NCBI RefSeq assembly: GCF_932526225.1
Contig: NC_064045.1
Location: forward strand, 8,620,138 to 8,684,137
Length of the DNA stretch: 64,000 bases
DNA from: Nematostella vectensis
Lineage: Eukaryota; Cnidaria; Anthozoa; Actiniaria; Edwardsiidae
Reading direction: 5' to 3'
Part shown: positions 1 to 12,900 of the stretch, piece after piece
How the letters are laid out: every line of letters starts with the position of its first letter
How positions within the stretch are numbered: position 1 is the first letter of the stretch
The notes under the pieces: model-generated
Databases searched by the model: none
Seen by the model: the letters and a program-made list of their open reading frames with translations, nothing else
What the model was told of the DNA's origin: nothing
Made by a program: the position numbers and the translations under genes

Positions 1-115
1 AATCCGGAACCCAGTGGTGAGGGGTACAGTCACTACAGAGCGACCGGGAAACCTGTGGTGAGGGGCACAGGCACTACAGAGCGACGCTCTGCCAACTGCG
101 CCACCTAGGCTCCCA
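1..115 (-). repeat. tRNA-derived SINE head, partly duplicated
   Basis: Read on the minus strand, the segment has a pol III A-box-like motif (TGGCGCAGTTGG, about 88-99) inside a tRNA-like 5' half, followed by two copies of a 41-base segment ending in CTGTAGTG-type sequence. This is the usual form of a tRNA-derived SINE head. The B-box and the body are cut off by the window start. It is not a functional tRNA gene because the cloverleaf is interrupted by the 41-base duplication. Confidence 0.5.
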
Positions 116-929
116 TAGGGGGGGGGGGGGAGGGGGGGGTCTTGAAAATTATACGAAAAGCAGAGACGGAGAACGGCATCCGTCATGTAATGGACGGCAA
201 AAAACATTCAGCCAGACATGAAATGCAATCTGATGCATTTCAGCCGTTTATCCGCCGAACGTTAGAACATCAAAGTTCATGAAAGTATTTTGGGTGACCT
301 TTAGAGCAGCGTGTTTTGTTAATAGAAAGTCGCCATGAGGTGCCAGGATTAGAACCTGAGCTTTCCAATCTTACCTCGATTTGGACTGTTTTATTCCGTG
401 CAATCGTCCTATAAAGTTGCTAGACAAAGGAATGACCAAGTTATCAATGAATAATGTTTTCATCAGGCGCCGCCTACCCAGTGTTGGCTAATTGGGAGTG
501 CACTGTCAAAGTCATAATATGGAAAAAGCATAGAATTTGACGATCCTACAACAAAAAATGACCCACTTTCTGGCGGCCAAGAGGGGTTTTCGCGCACTTT
601 GTGTATGTGCCTGTGTTTATAATGTGGAATATGATGTTCTCGTTCTGATTAGGGTCTAAGGACTAGGACAGAGGTCGGCCTTGATCAATTTGATTTGTTC
701 TGAGATTTAGTGTGAAGAGTGAAGCATTGGAATAGGTTCTGAGGATGTTCCACATTCTCGGGAACACAGAGTATCAAGGTTTCTCTCCCTAACCCCCTGC
801 ACGGCTTTGTCGCGACCCTTCTAGCCTGAAGGTACAATGTCCATTTTTCAATTCCACTATTCTCAGGGTTTTGGGTTAAGAACGTTTGTTGAAGACTAAA
901 CCTAAAGTAGGTATGCGTGTTGCTCTTAC

Positions 930-3900
930 CGGATCAGGACGGGAGATCAACACCGAAAAGATGACGGCAAATGCCATGAACAGAACCATGAAAAGTATGA
1001 CCACCTGGGGACGAAAAGGATGAAAAGAACGCTAGGAGAGAATACTACAAGTAAAATTGTAATATCTACTTTTTCTTCTTTCGTCATTGGAGAGGCATCT
1101 GCTGCAACTCCACCCCACCCCCATCCCAAACCTGCTAGCTACGGCCCACATCGCCCATCCACACCCCAGACCCGCTAGGTACGGCCCACATCGCCCATCC
1201 ACACCCCAGACCCGCTAGGTACGGCCCACATCACCCCCATCCCCACCCCAAACCTTTCAGGTACGTCCCACATCGCCCACCCCCTTCCTCAGCCCGCCCG
1301 GTACCGCCTAGTATCTAGGGGGATTTTTGTTTTGGATACGTACACCTCCTACCTACACAGGCAATCGTCACGGTTTACCTTAAGAAGAGTCTTTAACACG
1401 ACGAACAACATGGTGACGTATATTCCGGACGTGAATAAACTGCAAAACAAAACTTGACAAAATGTCAATTTAGCCTAGTAAGGAGCATAGCCTGGATTTT
1501 TAACCGGAGGGGGCGCAAAAGGCTCATGTTAGACGTTTTCCAAAGGGATGACCATTATTAGTGTTTTATTATATAATTGTTGTTGTCACTATCCATATTA
1601 TTGTTTTATCTTAAAAATTTACCTTTGGATCAAGAAGGATGCGGTTAAGAATGCAAACAGCACAGTAATGACGCCAAATGAGAATTGATTGACACGAAAC
1701 TCAGGAAAAACCCCCATCACAGACGTGATGAGGGCAAATAAAAAAGTGGTCAGTTTCAGCAGGCTTGTTTTCTCTGCGTATCCCCATCCCTGAAATAGAA
1801 TCAAGCAGACGTTTTTAAAAATTTTAAAGATTTAAAGAAACCCCGTGTGAGAGAACGTTTCAAGGGAAGACAAGATTGATCTGTCTGTCGGTGTTTCTTA
1901 ACGGGCGGACCATTAGAAAAATGAAAGGGGCGGGTTGTAGGGAGGGGGGGGGGGGTGGGTAAGGACAAAAAAAATCATACACGACTGAAACCTCCCCACC
2001 CCGACCCCTTCACTGTTCTAAAGGTTCGTCCCTTAAAGGTTTCTTCACCAAACACAGAGTTCCCATACTGTTTTGAAGGTAACGAAAACATCTCTGTAAG
2101 CCGCCGTTTTGTGGTATTACAAAAATTCCAAGTGTGATAGAATCTATTGCTTTCGGCTAGTTTTTGTTTCGATATATTGTGATATTTTCGATTGAATTTG
2201 GTAAATTATGTTTAAAACCTTGTTCATGGATGGCTATTCCATATTTCTTTACATACTTTGTCTTCCAATTATTGAATAATAATAAAATTGTTGTAGTAAC
2301 TATAACTATAAGGCTTTTGCCAGAATAAAACAGTGATAAACATAAAACAGTGCTTACAATATAGCGAGCGGGTCAAAATGACCGCTAGGATTGCTTACTT
2401 CACTTAATAAATATGCCGACCAGCTAAGACACACCCAGGACAATAGCAACGACAAAACAAATTATATCAAGTATTGCTGCTTACAAGCTTTGTTTGCAAT
2501 CCTACCTTATCCTCGCCCAAGTCCCATCTTACCTCAACGATCATTCGATAGAAATGTCCAAGGATAGACAAGGCTGACAGTGTGCCCAACACAATGCTTT
2601 GAATTTGAAGGGATTCTGGTGTGCACATGCTCTGTAAAATCAGAAATTGAGATAATAGGGGACTTGCGCTAAGAGATCACTTGACTGTTTGGGTGGCAAA
2701 CTAGCGCGCGCTCTGGCTTTTAGCGGCAAAATAACAGCAACATGAAGCAACTTATTTAGCGCTTACGAAAAAAGCCAAAATTCTTTTTTTTTTTCAGAAA
2801 GAGTTTAGTTTTATTTAAAGATTTTATTTTTATTGTCGTTCGCTGGTGTGACGGGCGCAGTCATTTCTGATTTTTTTGTTTGATGTTTTTGTTTTGAATT
2901 TGTCACCCAGAAATGTCACGTGATTTCCTAGCGCAAGGACCCTTTTGCGTAAATATCATAAAGAAAGGTAAAAAGGCAGGGAGTAAGATTAAGGGTAACA
3001 CGGAGGAAAGTGGCTGTTATTAGCGGCACTTGGTTTCTTGTGCAAATACTTGTCTTAAATAAGATCGCAAATCTTCCTGTTTGCTTCAACAAAGTAATAC
3101 CATGATCACCTCGGATTCTTTTGTTTTCGGAGGGACGATTACTAGCGATATTCCCTCGAAAACAATAGATGATCCTAAATTTCCCTCATGCATAATGATG
3201 AGAGAGATTTAGTTTCTAAATTTCACTCATGCATTGATGATGTGGGAAATTAAAAAAAAAATCCAACAAGGTAAATGGAGTGTACTTTTGTTTTTCACCC
3301 TTTCATTCCATTTCCATTCGCACGATGTTATCTCTTTAACCGTACAAGATATATCTTTCAACCGTACATTAACCGTTTAAGACAACTATTTAGCCGTGCA
3401 AGACATCTCTTTATCTGTACACGATATATCTTTCACCGTGCATTAACCGTGCAAGATATCTCTTTAACCGTGCAAGATATTTTACCCCTCCTGTTCCCTT
3501 GTACTCTCCTGTCGTCAGGTCGTAATTGCGGAAGCAGGTCATCGAGTTTGAGAGATTCAAGATGAACGCCGCGTAGATGACAACATACAGCCAGAGAATC
3601 GGAACTATCACCGTTACCCTTAAGAAGAAATTCATTTTCAGTGATAGCGAGCTCACGGGTACAGGCACCGCAGAGGGGGGGGGGACTGAGGGGAGTGGCC
3701 ACACCACTTTTTGCGACAGAAACAAGTCTAATACCGCAAATGATCTAATAACCGCCCGGCGCGGGAAGTTTTTAAATTTCGATGGTCCGAGGGGGGCGTT
3801 CAATAGATAGGAACAACGTAACAAGCGATTCTTGACATTGAGCAAGTGTCACCCAGTAAAAGCCACGGCTCAGATTAAGCAAAAAGGTAATTGAATTTGA

Positions 3901-6900
3901 TTTATATTACTAGAATTCCTATGTCGTTTGTTTTTCAGCTTGGAGGAAGGGTAGGGGAGGGCGGGGGGTGGGGGGTGGGGGCGTTTATTAGGCAGGGGCG
4001 TTCAATACAAACTTTTAAGCTCAGGGTGAGGTGTTCATTGGATAGGAGGCGTTCTTTAGATCGGGAGCGTTTATTAGATCATTTAGGGTACTATAATTTA
4101 TTTCTTCTCGTTTTTCAATATAATATTTTTTTTTGTTCAATTGTCAGCCCATCCACTTTGCTCCGCGGTCTCTGGGGTAAACAGGGGAAGTGAAGGCAAA
4201 GGCAGGTGGGTAAATGGATCAGCAAATGGCGTGATAGGCCTCCTGTTTCCTAGAGCCGCTACGCAGGCTAGCCCGTATAAATAAACGTATCGATACAGAT
4301 TCTCCAAAAAGGGAAAAACAGATAACGCAAGTCGGACAAAAAAATTGTACAATAAAGAAGGCTGATTTTTACAAGGTTACCATTTTCTATTGATGAGCTC
4401 TTTCGCTAAGGGATGGAATAGAAGTTCACGGTGACGATGCTCAAGCATACACTAAACAGAAATCATGAGAATCATTAGAACGCTGAAAATCATTACTGTC
4501 TAATCCGTTGTATCGCGACGCCGCATTTTCAAAACATCGATTTGTTTTTTGTCCTTTGGGATTTTCGGTCCCGCCTGTCAAATTATTTTAAGCCAATCAG
4601 ATTATTGCCATCTCTCGCCTAGTGCAGTTGCCTGGCTTTCTGTCGCGACACTGTCTGGTTTTCGTCCAGAGGAAAGCCGGGGAAGTGCACAAAGCGAGAC
4701 TCTGATTGGCTCAGAATGGTTTTACTTACGGAACAGAAAACCAAAACAAATTTTGAAAACAGTATACAGTCGACAGTAATAAATTAGGAATTCCACTGTT
4801 CCCTTTCTAATCTATAATATGGTATGTGTGGAATGTTCCATTTTTCAAGATGGTATGTAAGCTATGTTTATCCCTTACCTGGGGCCCAAAGAAATGTGTG
4901 CCCATTTTCTTCATCTTCTTGCCTTCTGGACAAGATTCCATGAACTCAAAATTATAAGTAACCTGTGGAAAGTAAATGCTGTCACTCAACCTTGCATCCG
5001 GACCTCCGAACTATGGGTAGCCTGCTAGCCGGCTCTCGTTGTGCGTTATTCGGAAATGTTTTATTTTCGAATATTGGGAACCCTGCGCGCGCGCGAAGGC
5101 CAAGGTGCGCTGGGCCGAGGGTGCAAAGAAATGAGAGCCGGCAACAAAAACCCCCTCTTTTCGTCTTTTCGAATCTAGCCCACTTCACGCTTAGCTGCGC
5201 TTTGACCTCAGCGAGGCGTGAGCTGTCAAAATTTCTTTGCACCCTCGGCCCAGCGCACCTCGGCCTTCGCGCGCGCACAGGGTTCCCAATATTCGAAAAT
5301 AATGAGATGGGAGCCGGCTAGCAGGCTAAACTATGGAAATATCTTTGAAAATAGGCGTATAGGTAAGAGTCTGTAATTCGTGTTTACATACCGAGAAATT
5401 ATCATCTGTCTTCAAATGCTTTGAGTATATTACGCATTTATCCATCACAACCTGGATTGATGATTGGCATAATGAGTAATGGCGGATTAACAACGATTTT
5501 GCTCCAGCGGCAAATGTAATTCCCGTCTTTTCTTTTTACCTCAGGCCTTTTACCTCAGGCCTTTTACCTCAGGCTTTTTACCTCAGGCCTTTTACCTCAG
5601 GCCTTTTACCTCAGGCCTTTTACCTCAGGCCTTTTACCTCACGTCTTTTACCTCAGGCCTTTTACCTCAGGCCTTTTACCTCAGGCCTTTTACCTTAGGC
5701 CTTTTACCTCAGGCCTTTTACCTTAGGCCTTTTACCTCAGGCCTTTTACCTCAGGCCTTTTACCTCAGGCCTATTACCTCACGTCTTTTACCTCAGGTTT
5801 TTTACCTCAGGCCTTTTACCTCAGGCCTTTTACCTCAGGTCTTTTACCTCAGGCCTTTTACCTTAGGCCTTTTACCTCAGGCCTTTTATCTCAGGCCTTT
5901 TACCTCAGGTCTTTTACCTCAGGCCTTTTACCTTAGGCCTTTTACCTCAGGCCTTTTACCTCAGGCCTTTTACCTCAGGTCTTTTACCTTAGGCCTTTTA
6001 CCTCAGGCCTTTTACCTTAGGCCTTTTACCTCAGGCCTTTTACCTCAGGCCTTTTACCTTAGGCCTTTTACCTCAGGCCTTTTACCTGAGGCCTTTTACC
6101 TCAGGCCTTTTACCTCAAGCCTTTTACCTCAGGCCTTTTACCTCAGGCCTTTTACCTCAGGCCTTTTACCTCAGGCATTTTACCTCAGGCCTTTTACCTC
6201 AGGCCTTTTACCTCAGGCCTTTTACCTCACTCAGGCCATAGTGAAATAAAATAAAGCGGCAATCGCCCCAGTTTACTTGCGGAGGACCGACGAAAAAAAA
6301 ACCTCAACCGACAAGAAATAAAAGAATCTGTTAAAATCCGCAGTATTTAACATACCATTTGCTCTAATTGTCAGTCATTCTTTTCTTCCAATAGACACAC
6401 TACTTTTACAATTTTGAATTTTCTACGTTTTCCGTTAAACATCAAAGGAGATCGTTACGTAATCGACCGAGAGTATACTGGTGACTTGCCGCTTTATAGA
6501 CGTCGCAAATGATAAACATTCTTTGGTTCAACACCATCATCGTCCCTAATACCATAATCCTTAGCGCACCAGCCTTGGCATAGATATGGTCTATCTTTCT
6601 AGTCTTTTCTAACTTTTCCTATAAATCTATCAGCGACTACTTACTTTTGCAGCGGTCGGGAATTCCCCAATTAAGGACTTCATGATATCGTGTTTTTCAG
6701 CTTCGGAAACAAGAAGAGCTTCTCGCCATCTATAAAACATGAATTGGGTAATTTAGATGGCTCTTTTTTCTCTCAAAAAAATTTAGGTAGTAATTTTGGT
6801 CAAGTTTCAGAGCAATGTTTGTTCACCTCACAGGGCCGTAGCAGGGGGTGAGGCTGTTGTCGTTTTGGGTGTCTGGTACCAAGGAATCTTAAGCCAATGG

Positions 6901-9900
6901 AGACCTTCTCCATTGGCTTAAGATGGTCACAGTCACTGTTTTTCTTCTCTGTTTACAAGTCATAAAGTTAACTAAGCACCTGTGGTACGGCAACCTTAAA
7001 AATGACAAGAATCGTGCAGTTTTCCAAATAAGGAATATATAAGTTTCCTTATATGGAAGTGACCGCGTTTGATAAAAACGACAATTTTTGGCTAAATTTT
7101 CTTGATATGATGGAAATGACCAGTAGAGGCGTGGATGCTTCACCAATATTTCGAGCCTGCAACAGCTCTGTCTCGTCGTTTGTTTTGACTTTCCATTTTG
7201 AATGTTAACCCATTTGACACAGATTTTTTGGCTGGTGGGGGTGGGGTGTGGGGGTGTGGTGGTGGTTGCAGTAATCAGTTGGGTTGGTGATGGTTGCAGT
7301 AATCAGTTATCATAAAATACCGAAAGATATTTTTTGTGCCTTATCCCCTCCTCCTATTTAGATCTTCCAAAAATAATTGACGTGTTCCCATGGCTACCTC
7401 GAATGTTTTACTATCTCCATGCAGACATCTTTCTGTCGGCCCCTGATGGCAGCGTCGAGGCACCCCGCACCGAAACTTGAGTGATTATCCAATCGCGCTC
7501 CTTGGTTAAGGAGCAGTCTTACAACCTCCGTATTGCCGAAAAACGCTGCCGCGCTCAGTGACGACGCCTGCAAACCAACCAATCATTCTACCGTTTGCAT
7601 TTGACTAGTACCAGCTCTTACTTTCTTATGAAAACCATGTACTAGAACATATTTAAGGTTGCTTTAGGGTCGGACCATTAGAAAAGTGAAGGGGGGCGGG
7701 GCGGGTAAGGAACAAAAAAAAAAATCATACACGATGAATAGCCTGGAAAGAAATGCATGCAGCACAAACCAAACAGAAAAATGCATACAACGATTAAAAA
7801 AATTCATGCACGTCCTGGTGACAAGAAAAAAAAAACATGCCCGACTGAAAACTCCCCACCCCCTTTCGCTTTTCTCATTGTCCGTCCCTTACATTTCAAA
7901 GAGCTCTATGAAACATCCCACACCTCTTTTTTGTCTAATATTTTTTTCATTCTTTAATTCTTGTCATTCTATAGCATGTATGATTTACCTCGCTAGCCCC
8001 CCCCCCTTTTTCCCCTTCACACACCTTTTCCTTACTAAATCCCCCAATTTTTCACCTACCCACCCAATGAGCCATGGTACGAATACCTGCTTCTAACCAA
8101 CAACCAACAACCAACACCGTTATGTTGTCTGCCTCATTGGATTTGTAAATTTTGCCTGGCTTGCCCTGTTTTATAGCCAGATTCGTTGTTGCGCGACCTC
8201 CGCGAATCCAAAATCTTGTCTCGTATGGGAAAATAGCGCGTAGTCAATCAACCGTCTAAACCAATTAATGGCTTTCATTTTTTTCACTGTAACGTCATAA
8301 GCCATTTGACTGCACAAAGCAAGGGAATTGATTTGTCATGGTTGCATGATTGTCTACGCGCTATTCTCAGACGAGAACTGGAGAAATTGATTTGAATTCT
8401 TTGTTTTTGCGCAACAACGAATTCGGCTATAACGATAGACTCAATAATTGCGCCAAGGAGGATAAATATTGTGTTGGACTTACTCTGTTTTGCTAAGGGA
8501 GTCAATGTCTGCTCCGTGGGATATATATATTTTGTTAGACATGCTCTGTTTTAGAAAGGTACCCGATTTCTGCACCGTGGGATAAATATTTTATGATAGA
8601 CATGCGCTGTTTTACTAAGGCACCCGATTTCTGCGCCGTGTGATATATATGTTGTGATTGATCTTACTCTGTTTTTGCTAAGGTACCCGATTTCTGCACC
8701 GTGGGATAAATATGTTGTGATTGATCTTACTCTGTTTTACTAATGTACCCGATTTCTGCACCGTGGGATAAATATGTTGTGATTTATCTTACTCTGTTTT
8801 TGCTAAGGGACTCGATGTCTGCACCGTGGTCAAGCAGACTTTGGATTACTTCCGGTGAAGATGCCTTCGCGCTAAGAAGCAAAGCGTCCAAGCGATCGTC
8901 GTCCCTATGGGGGAGGTAGAAGTCATTGACTATCTTATCATTGCTTTAGTGTAGTAATGATAAATCGTGATAACCATTTCATTTACGCATAGCTTTTGAA
9001 GATTCCTTAATAAAAAAGGACCACCAAGCGGGGGAGGGGGGGGGGGGGGCTTACAATCACTTTAATTTCCTTTAACAATACCTCCATATTGTGAAATGAT
9101 AGTGATGATGATAATGATCGATGGTGTCGGTGACTATGATGACAATGAAGCTGTCACCCTTTGTTCTTGTTGATTTTGTGGACATTAGTTGTGTTTTTTT
9201 TATAGTATCAATCTTTGTTGTTGCCGTGGAATCTTGTGTTTGACGTGTCCTTATAGGGCAGAAAACAATGTAAATAAAGACCCGACGTGAAAAGTACTTT
9301 GTCAAACACATCCCAGACTGCGAAACACCAGCTTCACGGTCGAACGAGAACTGCGACAATTGCGCTGTAAACCATACATAAATTGGTTATCATGGTAGAA
9401 ATATGGTGCTGGAGTTTTCTTAACGTTTTAAGGGACTATAAAAGCGAGTCGATTGAGTCGACTGAGCCCTAAGCATAAAGGCTTTTTTGTGACGTCCCGT
9501 TCTCCGTGCCGTTGCTATTTTTAGTTCCCTTATACCTGAGGGTAACAGGAGCCCCATGGCCAATGAGGTATTCCACGCATTGCGCATGCCCAGACATGGC
9601 TGCATAAGCTAGTGGAGTACGCAGTCTGTGATCGGTAGCCTGGGGCGAGTCTGGCGATGCTTGAACGAGCGCTTCTATGCATTCTAAATCGCCAACTCTG
9701 AAAAACAACGACATAATTGTGAATACAATATGGTTACCTTTAAATGTAACAGCAAAGTTTTAGCATATTGAGGCGTAGCAATGGGGTTGGCCCAGGGGGC
9801 CCGCCAACCACCCCCCCTTCTAGCCAAACATACAGTAAATGTATAAGACATTATCTTAATTCAGGAGAAAATGCCTTAAAAGGGCCTTTTGGGCCACCTC

Positions 9901-12900
9901 CTGTTAAAAATCCTGGCCACGCCGCTTGGCTTTAAGACAAATCAATTTTAAAACACATTTTCACTTTTCCGGAATTTTATTTCGGTGCTAACTCTGCTGT
10001 GGATTTGCTCTATCTATGCCAGTGTGCTATACAGCTAAGGGACATTGTTTGGTAGAATTGTACACCGGTAAGACATTACTCCTACTGGTCATTTAATTGA
10101 GGGGGGCACATGCCCCCAGTGCCCCACCCACTGCTACGGCCCTGTATATCTAACACTCCTGTTTAATTGCGCGAACTCGAAAATCTTGAGTTATAGGGAG
10201 GGAAGAAGAAATCCTTCCGGGCATGTTCAAAATTAACGATTTTTTACTGCATAAAGGGATAAAGTTCAACTTAAAAATTAATTGAGGATGAGAAAATAAC
10301 TATTATGTTCAAGCAACATCGACGGAAACGACAAGTAAAGAACGTGAATTTATTTTGCAGATTTCCATATAAAAGCTTAATATTATTAGCTTCTGCCTGT
10401 TGTAGCTTGGATAAAAAGACAGTGTACATTTCACGTCTGGCTCATTTGTTTTTCTGTTGCTTTCTGCCGTTCGCGTTGCTGTCGTGGTTGCTATGGCTAC
10501 TTACTCGGCGGCGTGGTGTAAAGGTATTTTCTCTTCGTCGTCAGCGATTGAAGGGTTTGCACCAGCCTCTAGCAGACACGTGACCATCTAGGGTAGGCAA
10601 CGGTCACACAATAGAATGTAAGAATGTAAATGGGTTGCAATTTTATATCAAGTATCTATGTTGGCGTAACATGCATCTTCCCGTATTACTTAAAGAAGGC
10701 CAATCACTCCGCCATTTTATGCTTCCGTTTAATGGCGAGTCACACAAAGCATCCATTTCCATCGTTTAATTCAAGCGAGTAACCAAGATAGTCTCAATCA
10801 AACATCGTCAATAACATATCAGAATTGATTCGTGGGTTTTTATGTTAAAGTTTCCTTCTGAATAAACCGCTATATTTTCAATGATAAACAATAACAAAAA
10901 AGATCAGACGAAGTTTAATGTTATTAGTGTGAGTTCAGGTGTAACCACTTTTATTCAAAATGGTACCACGGCCCCAGAGCTAAAATGCTCTTTGACGGTC
11001 CCAACTGGACCTCAAGCTAAACCCTTTCCGAGGAGACGTGGAATTCACATGCCTGTACCTGCATATTGCCGCCGATTGCGGCGAAGTGCAAAGGTGTTTT
11101 ATCACTCTTGTCTTGTAAGTCAATCAAACGCTTGCCTCCATTCTACACAAAAAAATATTTCACAGTTTGGTTCAATGCATATTTGATGATTGGTGACGGT
11201 TATGATAATGCAGAGATAATGCACAGCAAGAGGTTATCTGGCCACATTTCTGGGAGAGGCCAGTATTATTCAAACTCTTGACCCCCCCTCCCCTATCTCC
11301 GTGAAGTGGTTTGACACAGAAAATTATGGATGGCATTTGGAGAAAGTGACATCCCCCTTCCCCTCCCATGGGACAAACAAGACCCCACAGGATTTATAGC
11401 ACGTCGTAACTATGATGAAAACACTACTTCATTATTGACTTTACTCCCATAGAACAAAGGGGACAAGGGGGTATGCGATGACCCTGATCCCATCTTACTT
11501 ATAAATGGATTAATGTTGATTAATGACAGTAAGATGGTTCCGCCTTTCCATTTTTAAAATGTTTCTAATGGTTACATAATAATGATGGTTAATTGATTAA
11601 TTGATGACGTCATGCCTCAAGAAGCAGCCTTAATGTCGTGACGTCATCACAGTACACGGCCACGTGTAGACAGCACCGTCCATTTATGTCCCGGATGGAG
11701 ATGGGCGTGTCCCTACTCAGCAGTAGTCTGACAGCGTCTAGATGACCTCTCTTTACTGCACACATCAGGGGGGAGGGGGCGGGACACGAGGAATCGGGAT
11801 TGAGGAGTACTCGAGCTCCCTGTGTAATTAAATGTTTCGAAACAAATGACTACCACTAACAAGCAAACTAAGTAATTGTCGAAGATGGTAATTCTATTGC
11901 TGTAATAAAGTTGATGTTTGTTATGACTATATTAAGCTGAACAAAAGAAATATTACGATTAATACCTGATCCAATAGAAAGCTGATGAGCTGACAATTCC
12001 CTGAGAGACTGGCTCTGTAAATGAACATGGGTGAGTCACGGCGTTATTTACCTTCGTAACTGCGTCACTCAATATGTACCTTAGTAACTGCGTCACGCAC
12101 TATGTACCTTAGTAACTGCGTCACGCACTATGTACCTTAGTAACTGCGTCACGCACTATGTACCTTAGTAACTGCGTCACGCACTATGTACCTTAGTAAT
12201 AGCGTCAAGCACTATGCACCTTAGTAACAGCGTCACGCACTATGTACCTTAGTAACTGCGTCACGCACTGTGTACCTTAGTAACTGCGTCACGCACTGTG
12301 TACCTTAGTAACAGCTGCACTATGTACCTTAGTAACGCGTCACGCACTATGTACCTTAGTAACGGCATTACGCATTATATACCTTAGTAACAGCGTCACG
12401 CACTATGCACCTTAGTAACTGCGGTTCGCATTGTGTACCTTAGTAACTGCGTCTTGTACTAAGTACCTTAGTGACGGCGTCACGCAAATATGTACCTTAG
12501 TAACTGCGTCACGCACTATGTACCTTAGTAACAGCGTCACTCACTATGTACCTTAGTAACTGCGTCACGCACTGTGTACCTTAGTAACAGTTGCACTATG
12601 TACCTTAGTACTAGTAACTGCGTCTCGTACTAAGTACCTTAGTAACGGCGTCACGCAAATATGTATCTTAGTAACTGCGTCACGCACTGTGTACCTTAGT
12701 AACAGCTGCACTATGTACCTTAGTACTAGTAACTGCGTCTCGTACTAAGTACCTTAGTAACGGCGTCACGCAAATATGTATCTTAGTAACTGCGTTTCGC
12801 ATTGTGTACCTTAATAACGGCGTCATGCCATCTCCATCTTCCAGGTTAAGGTCTGCGTTGTGAGACACCAGCAACTGCGCCATCTCAAGGTCTCCATGAA

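Noticed and set aside
1-115. tRNA gene on the minus strand
   Set aside because: An A-box and a tRNA-like 5' half exist, but a 41-base duplication interrupts the fold; a SINE head is more likely.
3411-3845. 144-codon minus-strand gene
   Set aside because: Only the part at 3486-3618 is a real exon (TRPA-like S1); the rest is intron read-through.
4549-4779. Open frame shared with the minus strand at 14793-14978
   Set aside because: Both lie inside MITE family B copies; similarity is due to the transposon, and no transposase motif is present.
5540-6232. CRISPR array
   Set aside because: Units are contiguous 14-mers without spacers in a eukaryotic intron; this is a minisatellite.
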